64,000 bases of DNA from Mesorhabditis belari (GCA_958450365.1 CAUEEP010000918.1:32956-96955), one strand, 5' to 3'. Shown: positions 35,758 to 45,799, counted from the stretch's first letter. Notes: generated by a model from the sequence alone, not told the origin. Made by a program: numbers and translations.

Positions 35758-36413
35758 TGGGACGAGTTCTCAGCCTGAAAAGCCGTACTGCCATTGTATG
35801 GTTGGTCGGCGAAACGAGATTCTTGAGGCCAAAAGCTACAAAATCCGCGAATCTCTCCGGGCCCAATTCAATATGATATTTCCAATGTTTATTGTAAGTG
35901 ATTCAGATTTTAATTTCAACTTCAACTCTGAGCTTTAGTTTTCACAAGCCGCCTGGAGGAAGGTGGTCAAACTCTTCGAGAATTGGAGGTTCAAGAAGAG
36001 TTATGGACTTCCGGCGAGGAAGATGACTTGGAGCCATCCGCTTCTCCAGCCTATCCTTATCCCCTCAACCTTGAGAGCATTCAGGCAAGCTTATTGATGA
36101 ATCAACTAAAACACAATTTTAGGACCCTGCTCTAAAGAAAACAGTTGAGGAGAATATGTGGCTTAACCACAAGACACATCCTTTCGCAAAAAAGTATGGC
36201 AGTCAGATCAAGGCCCTTGATGTCCCTGATTGTGGAGAAGATGATCCGGATCACAAGGTAGAACTATAGTCTTAACTTTATTTGCAATAAGACGATAAAT
36301 AGATTTGCAACAAAATGATGGAAAACCCAGCCAGGCTGTTGGCCATCATTTTACTCATCGTCCTCTGTTGCTGCCTCATGGTTACGGGTGTCGGCATCGT
36401 GACAGCCTGGTAA
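35758..36413 (+). pseudogene. orphan gene copy 3, fused to a C-terminal membrane segment; 5' part frameshifted
   Basis: Exons by homology with the 33-kb copy: 35758-35893 (1 bp lost after the IVWLV codons) and 35939-36084 (4 bp lost in the KRALREL region), then 36123-36257 and 36303-36413. The last two are cleanly in phase and read KKTVEENMWL, YGSQIKALDVPD, an acidic stretch, then MENPARLLAI followed by a strongly hydrophobic LLIVLCCCLMVTGVGIV run and TAA. That is a good tail-anchor-like helix. The donor at 36085 is GCAAGC (possible GC-AG intron). The two 5' indels do not cancel, so the full-length protein is not made as drawn; the membrane exons may belong to a shorter transcript. Confidence 0.5.
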
Positions 36414-36419
36414 AGCTAA

Positions 36420-36790
36420 GTTTTGGTTTAGTTTTAAGACATTACTTTAGCTTTATATACATATTCAAGAAGAATTCCACAAGGCCTAGGAAGGTTCGAG
36501 ATGCTGCGGTAGTTGAAGCCGGAGAAGTGAGTTTAAGGCTTACCTTCAACTAGCTGTATTTTGAGAAAATAACTGCCTGAAATGAAGAGCTGCGCATAAA
36601 ATCACTCAATTTGGAATAAATATTTAAGCAAAATATTTACCTGGCATATAAACACGACCATGAAACATGTAAATAAGGCTAAGGTATGGGCTAATGTCAT
36701 TCTAACAGAGATCCTCGGCCTCGCATCCAGGATGAGAAAGACCTGGTCCTCTGGCAGTCAAAAGTTGGCTAAATAAACAACTTCGAACTT
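36420..36790 (+). other. exon-like fragments in an inverted duplication
   Basis: One exon-like piece (about 36,471-36,527, KNSTRPRKVRD and AAVVEAGE, ending at a GTGAGT donor) and a second (about 36,712-36,776) ending at TAA with AATAAAC next to it. Both recur inverted at 61.9-62.2 kb, with the first one changed (STQGPGKVLDAAVV on the minus strand). Possibly the 3' end of a transcript starting in the preceding membrane-protein exons. No family recognised. Confidence 0.35.
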
Positions 36791-37660
36791 CTTTCACTTG
36801 TTGCATACTTAATTCAAAGAGTTTGTGTTTCGAATCCGTTTCAACTTCAATTAACATTTTCTGAAATCGTTATATATGCGAATCAGCATGGACTATAATC
36901 TTTGTATCAACCTAAGCTTCTTAGATTCAACAGCTTGTAGAAAGAAAATCACTCGAGGTTGATTGTAGATTGTAGAAAGAGAATCACTCGAGGAATCAGC
37001 GGATCAGTTGAGAGGATTGCCGGTTCTCTTCAAAGTAACTGTGTTCAGGAGGTATACTTTTGAGCTATATAAATTAAACACGTCTCTTAGGCATTCACAA
37101 AAGCATTCACAAAGCAAAGTTGCTCATGCTCGAGGACTTGTCAAAACTAAAGCGGAATTGTACAATTGTAGACTGAATACCTGATCCTAAGCTGAATATA
37201 AATCCAATGCCGTTCCAATATAATTCCAATACTGTTCCAATACGGTTCATATTATGAAACAAATAAGGTTCCAATACGGTTCCAATACGGTTCCAATACG
37301 GTTCCAATACGGCTCCTATTAAGTTCTAATATGGTTCCAATTCGGATCCAATACGGTTCCAATACGGTTCCTATTAAGTTCTAGGTAATGGGTAATTGAT
37401 TTTTTTAACTTTAATTGTATTTTGACATTTTAAAGTGGCTTTTCTTGTTTTCGGGGTAATTGAAGACGACACGTGCTGAGGTCCGCTTCAAAAAAAAACG
37501 GTGCGTTTTGCCTCGCTGGCTTGTCATCGATGCATTGAGAGGTCGGTGAAAGATGATGTGGAGTCATGGACCTGCTGTTGCATATCATCGTCAAGGAAGG
37601 TAATGGATTTTGAGCAATTCGCCGTACCGTAAAGAGGTCTAATAAAAAGACCCGCATAGG
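36480..37660. repeat. segmental duplication, inverted copy at 61.02-62.23 kb
   Basis: The two segments run in opposite orientation with coordinates summing to about 98.7 kb. Shared landmarks are GATCCTCGGCCTCGCATCC, GCTCATGCTCGAGGACTTG, the satellite island and the kinase exon-7 fragment beyond it. The copies differ by scattered substitutions and small indels. Confidence 0.8.
37198..37385 (+). repeat. satellite island
   Basis: About 17 diverged 11-mers including the TATGAAACAAATAAGG interruption, between duplicated sequence and a kinase remnant. Inverted copy at about 61,320-61,490. Confidence 0.9.
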
Positions 37661-37900
37661 AGCGTCGCATAGTCTAAGTTTACTCTCAAACGCTGGTGTT
37701 GAGATATCAGGGTTTGAGAGTAAACTTAGGCTATGCAACGCTCCTATATCAGAGCATTTCTTGAAGCCTTTACTTGGAAATTTCACGAAGCTAAACGTCA
37801 TATGTTTTTCACTGATATTTGCTTTTTTGCTTAGGTCTGCCTTGGAAGAACATCGGCGATAAGAACGCTGTACAACGCTGTAAAGCCGCAAAGAGACAGA
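37430..37900 (+). pseudogene. CK1-like kinase fragment, exons 7-8
   Basis: Plus-strand exon 7 equivalent (about 37,455-37,598) with an A9 run replacing the AAGGGAA of the FKGT codons, and an exon 8 equivalent (from about 37,836) reading GLPWKNIGDKN before breaking. Closest to the divergent 21-kb copy. The inverted-repeat element at 37657-37746 sits in the intron between them. Confidence 0.75.
37657..37746. repeat. inverted-repeat element in kinase fragment intron
   Basis: Same 88-bp family; loop GTTGAGATATCAGGG as in the 21-kb copy. Confidence 0.85.
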
Positions 37901-37949
37901 CATATAAAAAAGGAGACAGACATATTATTTGTGTTTCTATTTGTATCAT

Positions 37950-38312
37950 CACAAATTATCAAGATTCCACACAACTGGATTCATTAAATTTTTTTTCGAA
38001 GGTCATTAAAACTAGTAAATAAACGCTTGGAAATTGTTGTCGCCATTATCGGTATTCTCGGACGACACAGCACAGCCTTACTTGGACATGCGCTTGAATC
38101 ACGGAGACTTTGTGGTGAGTTTCTTTCAAAATCTCTGCAAAATCGGTGTCGCCGAGACTCGTCGACGCTAAAAACTTTCAAAATTCCAATGTAATCAACA
38201 ATCGTTTTGTAAAAAGCACCAGTCTTCGCAAGATTTTGAAATGGATGCCCGATTCTGTAGAAATACTTTGATATTCCATTAAATTTAGCTATTTTTATGG
38301 TCTAGCAATTCT
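37950..38312 (+). repeat. kinase 3'-flank repeat, copy 2
   Basis: Matches 26,640-26,870. It lies immediately outside the left end of the kinase palindrome, downstream of the minus-strand kinase. The 64-codon frame is partly preserved but its ATG is changed (AAGGTCATT). Confidence 0.65.
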
Positions 38313-38471
38313 ACCTTTGGCTCCAAGTCAGTAAATCAGAAAAAAGGAAAAGTACATCATCCACAACCCAATCCTGAGAAGATACAATCATTTATTTATT
38401 TATTCACGTTCACAAATAATAAAGTTCATTTGTTTCCATTATCGATTTTTTTTGTTCCCCATTGGCCCTAT

Positions 38472-40785
38472 TCACTTCTTTGAAGGCGGCTCGAAATCGT
38501 ACGGGCCGTCGATGTTGATGCTCTGCTGGGCAGCGATCTAAAATGAGAAAGTAAGTGTATATCTAACAAACCATCTAACAATCCTCAAGGCAACTAATGG
38601 TGTGCAAAAAAACCCTACCCGTTTGAGCTTCTCGTAGATGAATTGATAATCGACATGATCGGTGTACTCGAGGCGATCGATGTAGGTGAGAATCTTCTGA
38701 TAGTCCTAAAGAAAAACCATTGATCAAGTCAAATCTAACTGCAGAATCAGCAATTTGAGTTTTTGTCATGAGTTTGGAAAGAATCACCTACATTCTTGCA
38801 CTTGAGCGTTCCGTAGAGATCCTTATTCTTGCGAGATTCCTCCTTGCGGCCTTGTACAATGTTCTTATCATCAATGTTCTTCCAAGGCAGACCTAAACAA
38901 AAAAAGCAAATATCAGTGAAAAACATATGATCTTTAGCTTCGTGAACTTTCCAAGTAAAGACTTCAAGAAAAGAGACACCGTAAAAGCTCTAATATAGGA
39001 GCGCGCATAGCCTAAGTTTACTCTCAAACGCTGATATCTCACACCAGCGTTTGAGAGTAAACTTAGACTATGCGACGCTCCTATACGCCGCTTTTTTATT
39101 AGAGCTTAGCGGTAAGGCGAATTGCTCAAATCCAAAATCAATTACCTTCCTTGACGATGAGATCCAATAGCAGGTAGAACCACGACTCCACATCGTCTTT
39201 CACCGACCTCTCAATGCATCGATGACAAGCCAGCGAGGCGAAACGCACCGTTCCCTTGAAGCGGACCTCAGCACGTGGCGTCTTCAATTCACCCTGAAAA
39301 TAAGAAAAGCCACATTTAAAATGTCAAAATACAATTAAAGTTAAATCAAATCCATTACCTTGTGATTTGTGTACTTGCGAGCAATTCCGAAGTCGAGGAT
39401 GTAGACCGTGTGCATCTGATTATCAAGACCACATGCGTAGTTTGCCGGCTTTAAGTCGCTAAAAATAAAAAGTCGACAAGAATGGAGTTGTTTTAAAATG
39501 CTCAAGACTCAATTCGCCACGAAACACTTTTAAGCTCTAAACCATTGACACTAGAACATTCAAGGAAACAAACCGATGAATGAAGGCATGTTTATGAAGG
39601 TCCTCAACCGCTTCCAGGCACTGCATTCCGACGCCAAGTCCCGTGCCCAAGGAGAAAACCTAAAAGAAGCACAATATTAAATGTAAAGTTTTTATCTGCT
39701 CAATTCACATTTTCATTATGTGACACGTTAAACAGGCTAAAACTCATCTGATGACCTTTGTTGTTGGATAAATGATCCAACAACAAAGATCAGGCAAGAC
39801 AAGACAACACCAACACCATTAAGCTTAAACATGGAACAAGTGCAACCATTAACTTGCAACAATTGCGCTTCTACAACCAAATTACCGGAAATTCAAACAA
39901 ACGCACATTCATAGGGCGATCTTTCTTGAGATCCTGCAACGATTTGCCGACGAGTTGCATGATGAGAAAGTAGTAGTATTCCTTCTTTCCGCGGTCGATA
40001 ATCGCCGTGAAATGATTGCGCTCGCTTGTTCCTTTTCGCTCATTGGCCACCATCTTGAGGATGCTTATCTAAAAAGGAAACTGAATAATGAATGAAATGT
40101 ACACAAATACCTCCATTTTCAGCTTGGAGTGAATCCTGTTCTTGATCCTCTTCTCGATTTTCATTGCGTAGCACAACTTCGAATCGTTCTTGTCGCAAAT
40201 CTAAAGAAATGTTAATGATATGATTATAATAAAATAAAAAGAATAAAGATAGTGATAATTATTTGAGATTCGATCAACTCGAGTAAATATTTACACCATA
40301 TCAAACAATGGCAAGGAACAATATTTTTAACTTCGGCCAAACGCAAACCTTAAACACCACTCCAAAGCCTCCCTCGCCGAGAAGTCTGCCGATGGTGTAG
40401 GTCGACTTTCCACCCTTGAGAATTGCTCCCTGAAAGGAAAAAAGAACAATGTAACACATTAATAAAAAAGTCCGAGCCTTAAACATTGCCGCCATTAGCT
40501 TAGCTGATCAACGCACAAAAAACATGACCAGTTTTACCGCAGCAATGCTTTTTATCTGGCATTAACTCTTTTCAAAAACAAATTTACAGGTAAAACACAA
40601 GTCAACTTTAAAAACAGTAAACACAATATATAGGCTTTCATAAGTTTGGCGAAGCGACTGACAGTTGCCTTTTGATGCCAAAATAGTCAAAATAGGAAAA
40701 ATGCCACCAGAATAAGTTGATCAAAAAAATTGTTTACCGGTTCGATGCCGACCTCCGCGTACCAGGTTTCATCTTCGCTGCTCAT
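38472..40785 (-). CDS. casein kinase 1/TTBK-like protein kinase, palindrome left arm
   Basis: Ten exons on the minus strand: 40738-40785, 40349-40429, 40111-40200, 39907-40068, 39574-39659, 39359-39458, 39146-39293, 38792-38892, 38619-38705, 38472-38537; 322 residues from ATG to TGA, all phases consistent. Glycine loop GEGGFGVV (34-41), ATP Lys in CYAMKIEK (57), catalytic HRDLKPAN (Asp 157), DFG (178-180), the CK1-type FKGTVRFAS and DDVESWFYLLLDL blocks in place of the usual APE region, and GLPWKNIDD. The length, about 320 residues with almost no tail, is typical of worm-expanded CK1-group kinases. It should phosphorylate Ser/Thr. A TATA box lies about 70 bp upstream of the ATG. Intact, and near-identical to its mirror gene at 42.7 kb. 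Confidence 0.93.
38996..39083. repeat. 88-bp inverted-repeat element in kinase intron 7
   Basis: Complete copy. The mirror position in the right arm (44401-44465) has lost 26 bp of one arm, one of the few differences between palindrome arms. Confidence 0.85.
39756..39788. repeat. 33-bp hairpin in kinase intron 4
   Basis: Perfect dyad CTTTGTTGTTGGAT-aaatg-ATCCAACAACAAAG type, with AAGACAAGACAACA on one side. Confidence 0.8.
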
Positions 40786-40848
40786 CCTTGTGTCGTTGAT
40801 CAGCTCCGGTGTGAAGGTTAACAAATGATACGTGAAAGGGAAATTTTT

Positions 40849-40856
40849 CTTTTATA
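40849..40856 (-). promoter_or_regulatory. TATA box of left-arm kinase
   Basis: TATAAAAG on the minus strand, 64 bp from box end to ATG, conserved at the same place in the two other kinase copies that keep their 5' ends. Confidence 0.6.
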
Positions 40857-41208
40857 TTTGGTCCTTAAATGCAAATTGTCCTTTTCGCGACTATCGCTTA
40901 AATGCAAATTTTGACAATTTCAATTTTCGTCTCAATTCAATTCCTTCGAATTTTTCAGTTTTCAACTTGTTTTTGGTGTATTTTATGCTGATTTCTGGTG
41001 CATAGCTCATAATCAAACTAGCGTAAATACTGTTCGTTCGATGGACCCCACCCCCATAATGACGGTGCGGAGTGTTGCATATTCTAGCTTCGAACGAGTT
41101 TTTGCTCGACACTGGTTTATGCTACAGGTAGGTATCAAAAGGTATCAAAAATAGCTGAAATTCAGGGCTATTTTTTGAAACCAAAGAAAGCATTTTTATA
41201 ACAAATAA

Positions 41209-41392
41209 CGCTTCCAATACGGTTCCAATACGGTTCCAATAAGGTCCCAATAAGGTTCCAATACGGTCCGAATAAGGTTCCAATACGGTGCCTATTATGA
41301 AACAAATAAGGTTCGAATAAGGCTCGAATATGGTTCCAATACGGTTCCAATAAGGTTCCAATAAGGTTCCAATACGGTTCCAATACGGTGGT
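41209..41392 (+). repeat. satellite island upstream of left-arm kinase
   Basis: About 16 diverged units, including AATAAGG forms and the TATGAAACAAATAAGG interruption. Mirror copy at 42,091-42,275; direct copy at 49,153-49,336. Ends about 425 bp upstream of the kinase ATG. Confidence 0.92.
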
Positions 41393-41650
41393 AACTGTAC
41401 TATTATAGTAACGATAGTAGTATTATCTATAAAGAAAAAGCCTAGAGGTTATTTTTCAATTTGATTGTAAAATTTGAATTTAAATCTCATGGAGACAGCG
41501 GCCAAATGTTAGCGGATCATTTTCGTTGCAAGCAAACCAGGTTCTGTTTCTTATTACTTGTCCTAAAATTTTAGGGCTCTGCTTTGTCAGATTTTGCCAT
41601 ATTCGGTCAGAGGTTTTAATTTTGATTTAGCATCTGGTCTGTCCTCCTCT

Positions 41651-41832
41651 GATGATGCTTTGCATCTACGCTTTGCCGATTTTACTGAGTTAGTCAGCAT
41701 TGGATTCGGTTCCACTGAGCCTATGCCGGATAATTTTGTGTTTTAGTCTATTTTGCGGTTGGATGTGGTAGAAAGAAAAAGCCTGGAGGCTCGATACCCC
41801 GTCCAAAAGGGTCGAAGGCTAGAACTGCCGAC
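41651..41832 (+). pseudogene. palindrome centre: fragment of basic/acidic orphan gene
   Basis: Unpaired centre of the palindrome. On the plus strand it carries DDALHLRFADFTELVS, EPMPDNF and the beginning of the KKKPRGS exon, the 5' portion of the family at 48.2-48.9 kb, stopping at the CTGCCGACAGAAG junction where the right arm begins. Confidence 0.6.
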
Positions 41833-42090
41833 AGAAGAGGACAGACCAGATGCTAAATCAAAATTAAAACCTCTGACCGAATATGGCAGAATCTGACAAA
41901 GCAGAGCACTAAAATTTTAGGACAAGTAATAAGAAACTGAACCTGGTTTGCTTGCAATCGAAAATGATCCGCTAACATTTGGCCGCTGTCTCCATGAGAT
42001 TTAAATTCAAATTTTACAATCAAATTGAAAAATAACCTCTAGGCTTTTCTTTATAGATAATACTACTATCGTTACTATAATAGTACAGTT

Positions 42091-42275
42091 ACCACCGTAT
42101 TGGAACCGTATTGGAACCTTATTGGAACCTTATTGGAACCGTATTGGAACCATATTCGAGCCTTATTCGAACCTTATTTGTTTCATAATAGGCACCGTAT
42201 TGGAACCTTATTCGGACCGTATTGGAACCTTATTGGGACCTTATTGGAACCGTATTGGAACCGTATTGGAAGCGT
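42091..42275 (-). repeat. satellite island upstream of right-arm kinase
   Basis: Mirror image of 41,209-41,392; reverse-orientation units with TTATTTGTTTCATAATAGG. Confidence 0.92.
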
Positions 42276-42370
42276 TATTTGTTATAAAAATGCTTTCTTT
42301 GGTTTCAAAAAATAGCCCTGAATTTCAGCTATTTTTGATACCTTTTGATACCTACCTGTAGCATAAACCA

Positions 42371-42592
42371 GTGTCGAGCAAAAACTCGTTCGAAGCTAGA
42401 ATATGCAACACTCCGCACCGTCATTATGGGGGTGGGGTCCATCGAACGAACAGTATTTACGCTAGTTTGATTATGAGCTATGCACCAGAAATCAGCATAA
42501 AATACACCAAAAACAAGTTCAAAACTGAAAAATTCGAAGGAATTGAATTGAGACGAAAATTGAAATTGTCAAAATTTGCATTTAAGCGATAG
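42371..42592 (+). other. 73-codon open frame upstream of kinase (unproven)
   Basis: Open frame in the kinase 5' flank reading SSKNSFEARICNTPH, then a Lys-rich end, terminating in TAG about 105 bp before the kinase ATG. It is open in all three copies with a 5' end (40891-41112 minus, here, and 49432-49653). The few differences between copies are amino-acid changing (for example L/F and E/K) and there is no ATG at the start. Either an upstream exon of unknown kind or simply open by chance. Confidence 0.25.
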
Positions 42593-42626
42593 TCGCGAAA
42601 AGGATAATTTGCATTTAAGGACCAAA

Positions 42627-42634
42627 TATAAAAG
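42627..42634 (+). promoter_or_regulatory. TATA box of right-arm kinase
   Basis: TATAAAAG, 63 bp before the ATG at 42698, in a strictly conserved flank. Confidence 0.6.
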
Positions 42635-42697
42635 AAAAATTTCCCTTTCACGTATCATTTGTTAACCTTCACACCGGAGCTGATCAACGACACAAGG

Positions 42698-44987
42698 ATG
42701 AGCAGCGAAGATGAAACCTGGTACGCGGAGGTCGGCATCGAACCGGTAAACAATTTTTTTTGATCAACTTATTCTGGTGGCATTTTTTCCTATTTTGACT
42801 ATTTTGGCATCAAAAGGCAACTGTCAGTCGCTTCGCCAAACTTATGAAAGCCTATATATTGTGTTTACTGTTTTTAAAGTTGACTTGTGTTTTACCTGTA
42901 AATTTGTTTTTGAAAAGAGTTAATGCCAGATAAAAAGCATTGCTGCGGTAAAACTGGTCATGTTTTTTGTGCGTTGATCAGCTAAGCTAATGGCGGCAAT
43001 GTTTAAGGCTCGGACTTTTTTATTAATGTGTTACATTGTTCTTTTTTCCTTTCAGGGAGCAATTCTCAAGGGTGGAAAGTCGACCTACACCATCGGCAGA
43101 CTTCTCGGCGAGGGAGGCTTTGGAGTGGTGTTTAAGGTTTGCGTTTGGCCGAAGTTAAAAATATTGTTCCTTGCCATTGTTTGATATGGTGTAAATATTT
43201 ACTCGAGTTGATCGAATCTCAAATAATTATCACTATCTTTATTCTTTTTATTTTATTATAATCATATCATTAACATTTCTTTAGATTTGCGACAAGAACG
43301 ATTCGAAGTTGTGCTACGCAATGAAAATCGAGAAGAGGATCAAGAACAGGATTCACTCCAAGCTGAAAATGGAGGTATTTGTGTACATTTCATTCATTAT
43401 TCAGTTTCCTTTTTAGATAAGCATCCTCAAGATGGTGGCCAATGAGCGAAAAGGAACAAGCGAGCGCAATCATTTCACGGCGATTATCGACCGCGGAAAG
43501 AAGGAATACTACTACTTTCTCATCATGCAACTCGTCGGCAAATCGTTGCAGGATCTCAAGAAAGATCGCCCTATGAATGTGCGTTTGTTTGAATTTCCGG
43601 TAATTTGGTTGTAGAAGCGCAATTTTTGCAAGTTAATGGTTGCACTTGTTCCATGTTTAAGCTTAATGGTGTTGGTGTTGTCTTGTCTTGCCTGATCTTT
43701 GTTGTTGGATCATTTATCCAACAACAAAGGTCATCAGATGAGTTTTAGCCTGTTTAACGTGTCACATAATGAAAATGTGAATTGAGCAGATAAAAACTTT
43801 ACATTTAATATTGTGCTTCTTTTAGGTTTTCTCCTTGGGCACGGGACTTGGCGTCGGAATGCAGTGCCTGGAAGCGGTTGAGGACCTTCATAAACATGCC
43901 TTCATTCATCGGTTTGTTTCCTTGAATGTTCTAGTGTCAATGGTTTAGAGCTTAAAAGTGTTTCGTGGCGAATTGAGTCTTGAGCATTTTAAAACAACTC
44001 CATTCTTGTCGACTTTTTATTTTTAGCGACTTAAAGCCGGCAAACTACGCATGTGGTCTTGATAATCAGATGCACACGGTCTACATCCTCGACTTCGGAA
44101 TTGCTCGCAAGTACACAAATCACAAGGTAATGGATTTGATTTAACTTTAATTGTATTTTGACATTTTAAATGTGGCTTTTCTTATTTTCAGGGTGAATTG
44201 AAGACGCCACGTGCTGAGGTCCGCTTCAAGGGAACGGTGCGTTTCGCCTCGCTGGCTTGTCATCGATGCATTGAGAGGTCGGTGAAAGACGATGTGGAGT
44301 CGTGGTTCTACCTGCTATTGGATCTCATCGTCAAGGAAGGTAATTGATTTTGGATTTGAGCAATTCGCCTTACCGCTAAGCTCTAATAAAAAAGCGGCGT
44401 ATAGGAGCGTCGCTGGTGTGAGATATCAGCGTTTGAGAGTAAACTTAGGCTATGCGCGCTCCTATATTAGAGCTTTTACGGTGTCTCTTTTCTTGAAGTC
44501 TTTACTTGGAAAGTTCACGAAGCTAAAGATCATATGTTTTTCACTGATATTTGCTTTTTTGTTTAGGTCTGCCTTGGAAGAACATTGATGATAAGAACAT
44601 TGTACAAGGCCGCAAGGAGGAATCTCGCAAGAATAAGGATCTCTACGGAACGCTCAAGTGCAAGAATGTAGGTGATTCTTTCCAAACTCATGACAAAAAC
44701 TCAAATTGCTGATTCTGCAGTTAGATTTGACTTGATCAATGGTTTTTCTTTAGGACTATCAGAAGATTCTCACCTACATCGATCGCCTCGAGTACACCGA
44801 TCATGTCGATTATCAATTCATCTACGAGAAGCTCAAACGGGTAGGGTTTTTTTGCACACCATTAGTTGCCTTGAGGATTGTTAGATGGTTTGTTAGATAT
44901 ACACTTACTTTCTCATTTTAGATCGCTGCCCAGCAGAGCATCAACATCGACGGCCCGTACGATTTCGAGCCGCCTTCAAAGAAGTGA
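42698..44987 (+). CDS. casein kinase 1/TTBK-like protein kinase, palindrome right arm
   Basis: Ten exons: 42698-42745, 43056-43136, 43285-43374, 43417-43578, 43826-43911, 44027-44126, 44192-44339, 44567-44667, 44754-44840, 44922-44987, giving 322 residues. Exon sequences encode the same protein as the left-arm gene: MSSEDETWY start, glycine loop, Lys 57, HRDLKPANY, LDFGIARKY, FKGTVRFAS, DFEPPSKK end. All splice borders are GT-AG with introns of 42-310 bp. Intron 7 has the shortened hairpin element. A poly(A) signal cluster AATAAATAAATAAATG follows about 65 bp after the stop. Transcribed away from the palindrome centre, so the two genes are divergent and share a central region of about 1.9 kb with two satellite islands. 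Confidence 0.93.
43697..43729. repeat. 33-bp hairpin in kinase intron 4
   Basis: Mirror of 39756-39788; perfect arms. Confidence 0.8.
44401..44465. repeat. truncated inverted-repeat element in kinase intron 7
   Basis: One arm deleted (GGAGCGTCG joins directly to CTGGTGTGAG), so no long hairpin can form here. Confidence 0.8.
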
Positions 44988-45292
44988 ATAGGGCCAATGG
45001 GGAACAAAAAAAATCGATAATGGAAACAAATGAACTTTATTATTTGTGAACGTGAATAAATAAATAAATGATTGTATCTTCTCAGGATTGGGTTGTGGAT
45101 GATGTACTTTTCCTTTTTTCTGATTTACTGACTTGGAGCCAAAGGTTTTAGCATCTGGTCTGTCCTGTTCTGATGATGCTTTGCATCTACGCTTTGCCGA
45201 TTTTACTGAGTTAGTTAGCATTGGATTCGGTTCTACTGAGCCTATGCCGGATAATTTTGTGTTTTAGTCTTTTTTGCGGTTGGATGTGGTAG

Positions 45293-45752
45293 AAAGAAAA
45301 AGCCTAGAGGCTCGATACCCCGTCCAAAAGGGTCGAAGGCTAGAACTGCCGTGGGAAATGAGAAACTGAGCCCAACTTCATTGGTTCCGCTTCCACAGGT
45401 TCTATTATTTCGAATCTTCCAAGTCACATTTTACAGTCAACGCCAAAGAAGTCAGAAAGCAAGCACGATGTGAAGCATGAGGCAAATTTCCTTATTTTCT
45501 ATTACTAAGATATTTTTAGAAAGTTTTCTTCTTCGCGGAAAAGGGCTGCAAAAGTGGGAAGAAAGCTTTGGAGACTGAAGAGACAAGCGAGGAGGAAATC
45601 CTTCCAAAACCAATCCATCGAACTGAAAAAGCGGTAGACTTGGCGAAGCGAAAGTCCGCTAAACCGTTTGAATTTAGGAAGTAATCGTGAGGAAAAACGA
45701 TTATCCAACTTTCAACGATATCTTGAGTGACTGGGAGAGCAAAAGCAAGCAG
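45293..45752 (+). pseudogene. basic/acidic orphan gene, 3'-truncated copy
   Basis: Plus-strand copy of the gene at 48,181-48,771, from the KKKPRGS exon (45293-45398) through the KVFFFAEKGCKSGKK exon and the DYPTFNDILSDWE exon to its GTGCTG donor at 45753. The terminal exon is replaced by transposase tail and kinase intron debris. A possible 5' exon (DDALHLRFADF) lies at about 45,168-45,260. Together with 48.3-48.9 kb it forms inverted flanks around 45.8-48.3 kb. Confidence 0.6.
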
Positions 45753-45799
45753 GTGCTGTTAATTTCTAGGATTAGGATCGGGGTGATTTATTGGTTTTT

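Larger units (their letters stand above)
38313..45146. repeat. large palindrome carrying a kinase gene on each arm
   Basis: Left arm 38313 to about 41650 and right arm about 41833-45146 are reverse complements over about 3.3 kb each. Paired coordinates sum to 83483-83485 inward and 83459 outward; the shift comes from a 26-bp deletion in the right-arm hairpin element. The asymmetric centre is only about 180 bp and holds a fragment of the basic/acidic orphan gene. Identity is very high through exons and introns alike, which implies recent inversion duplication or continuing arm-to-arm gene conversion. Confidence 0.95.
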
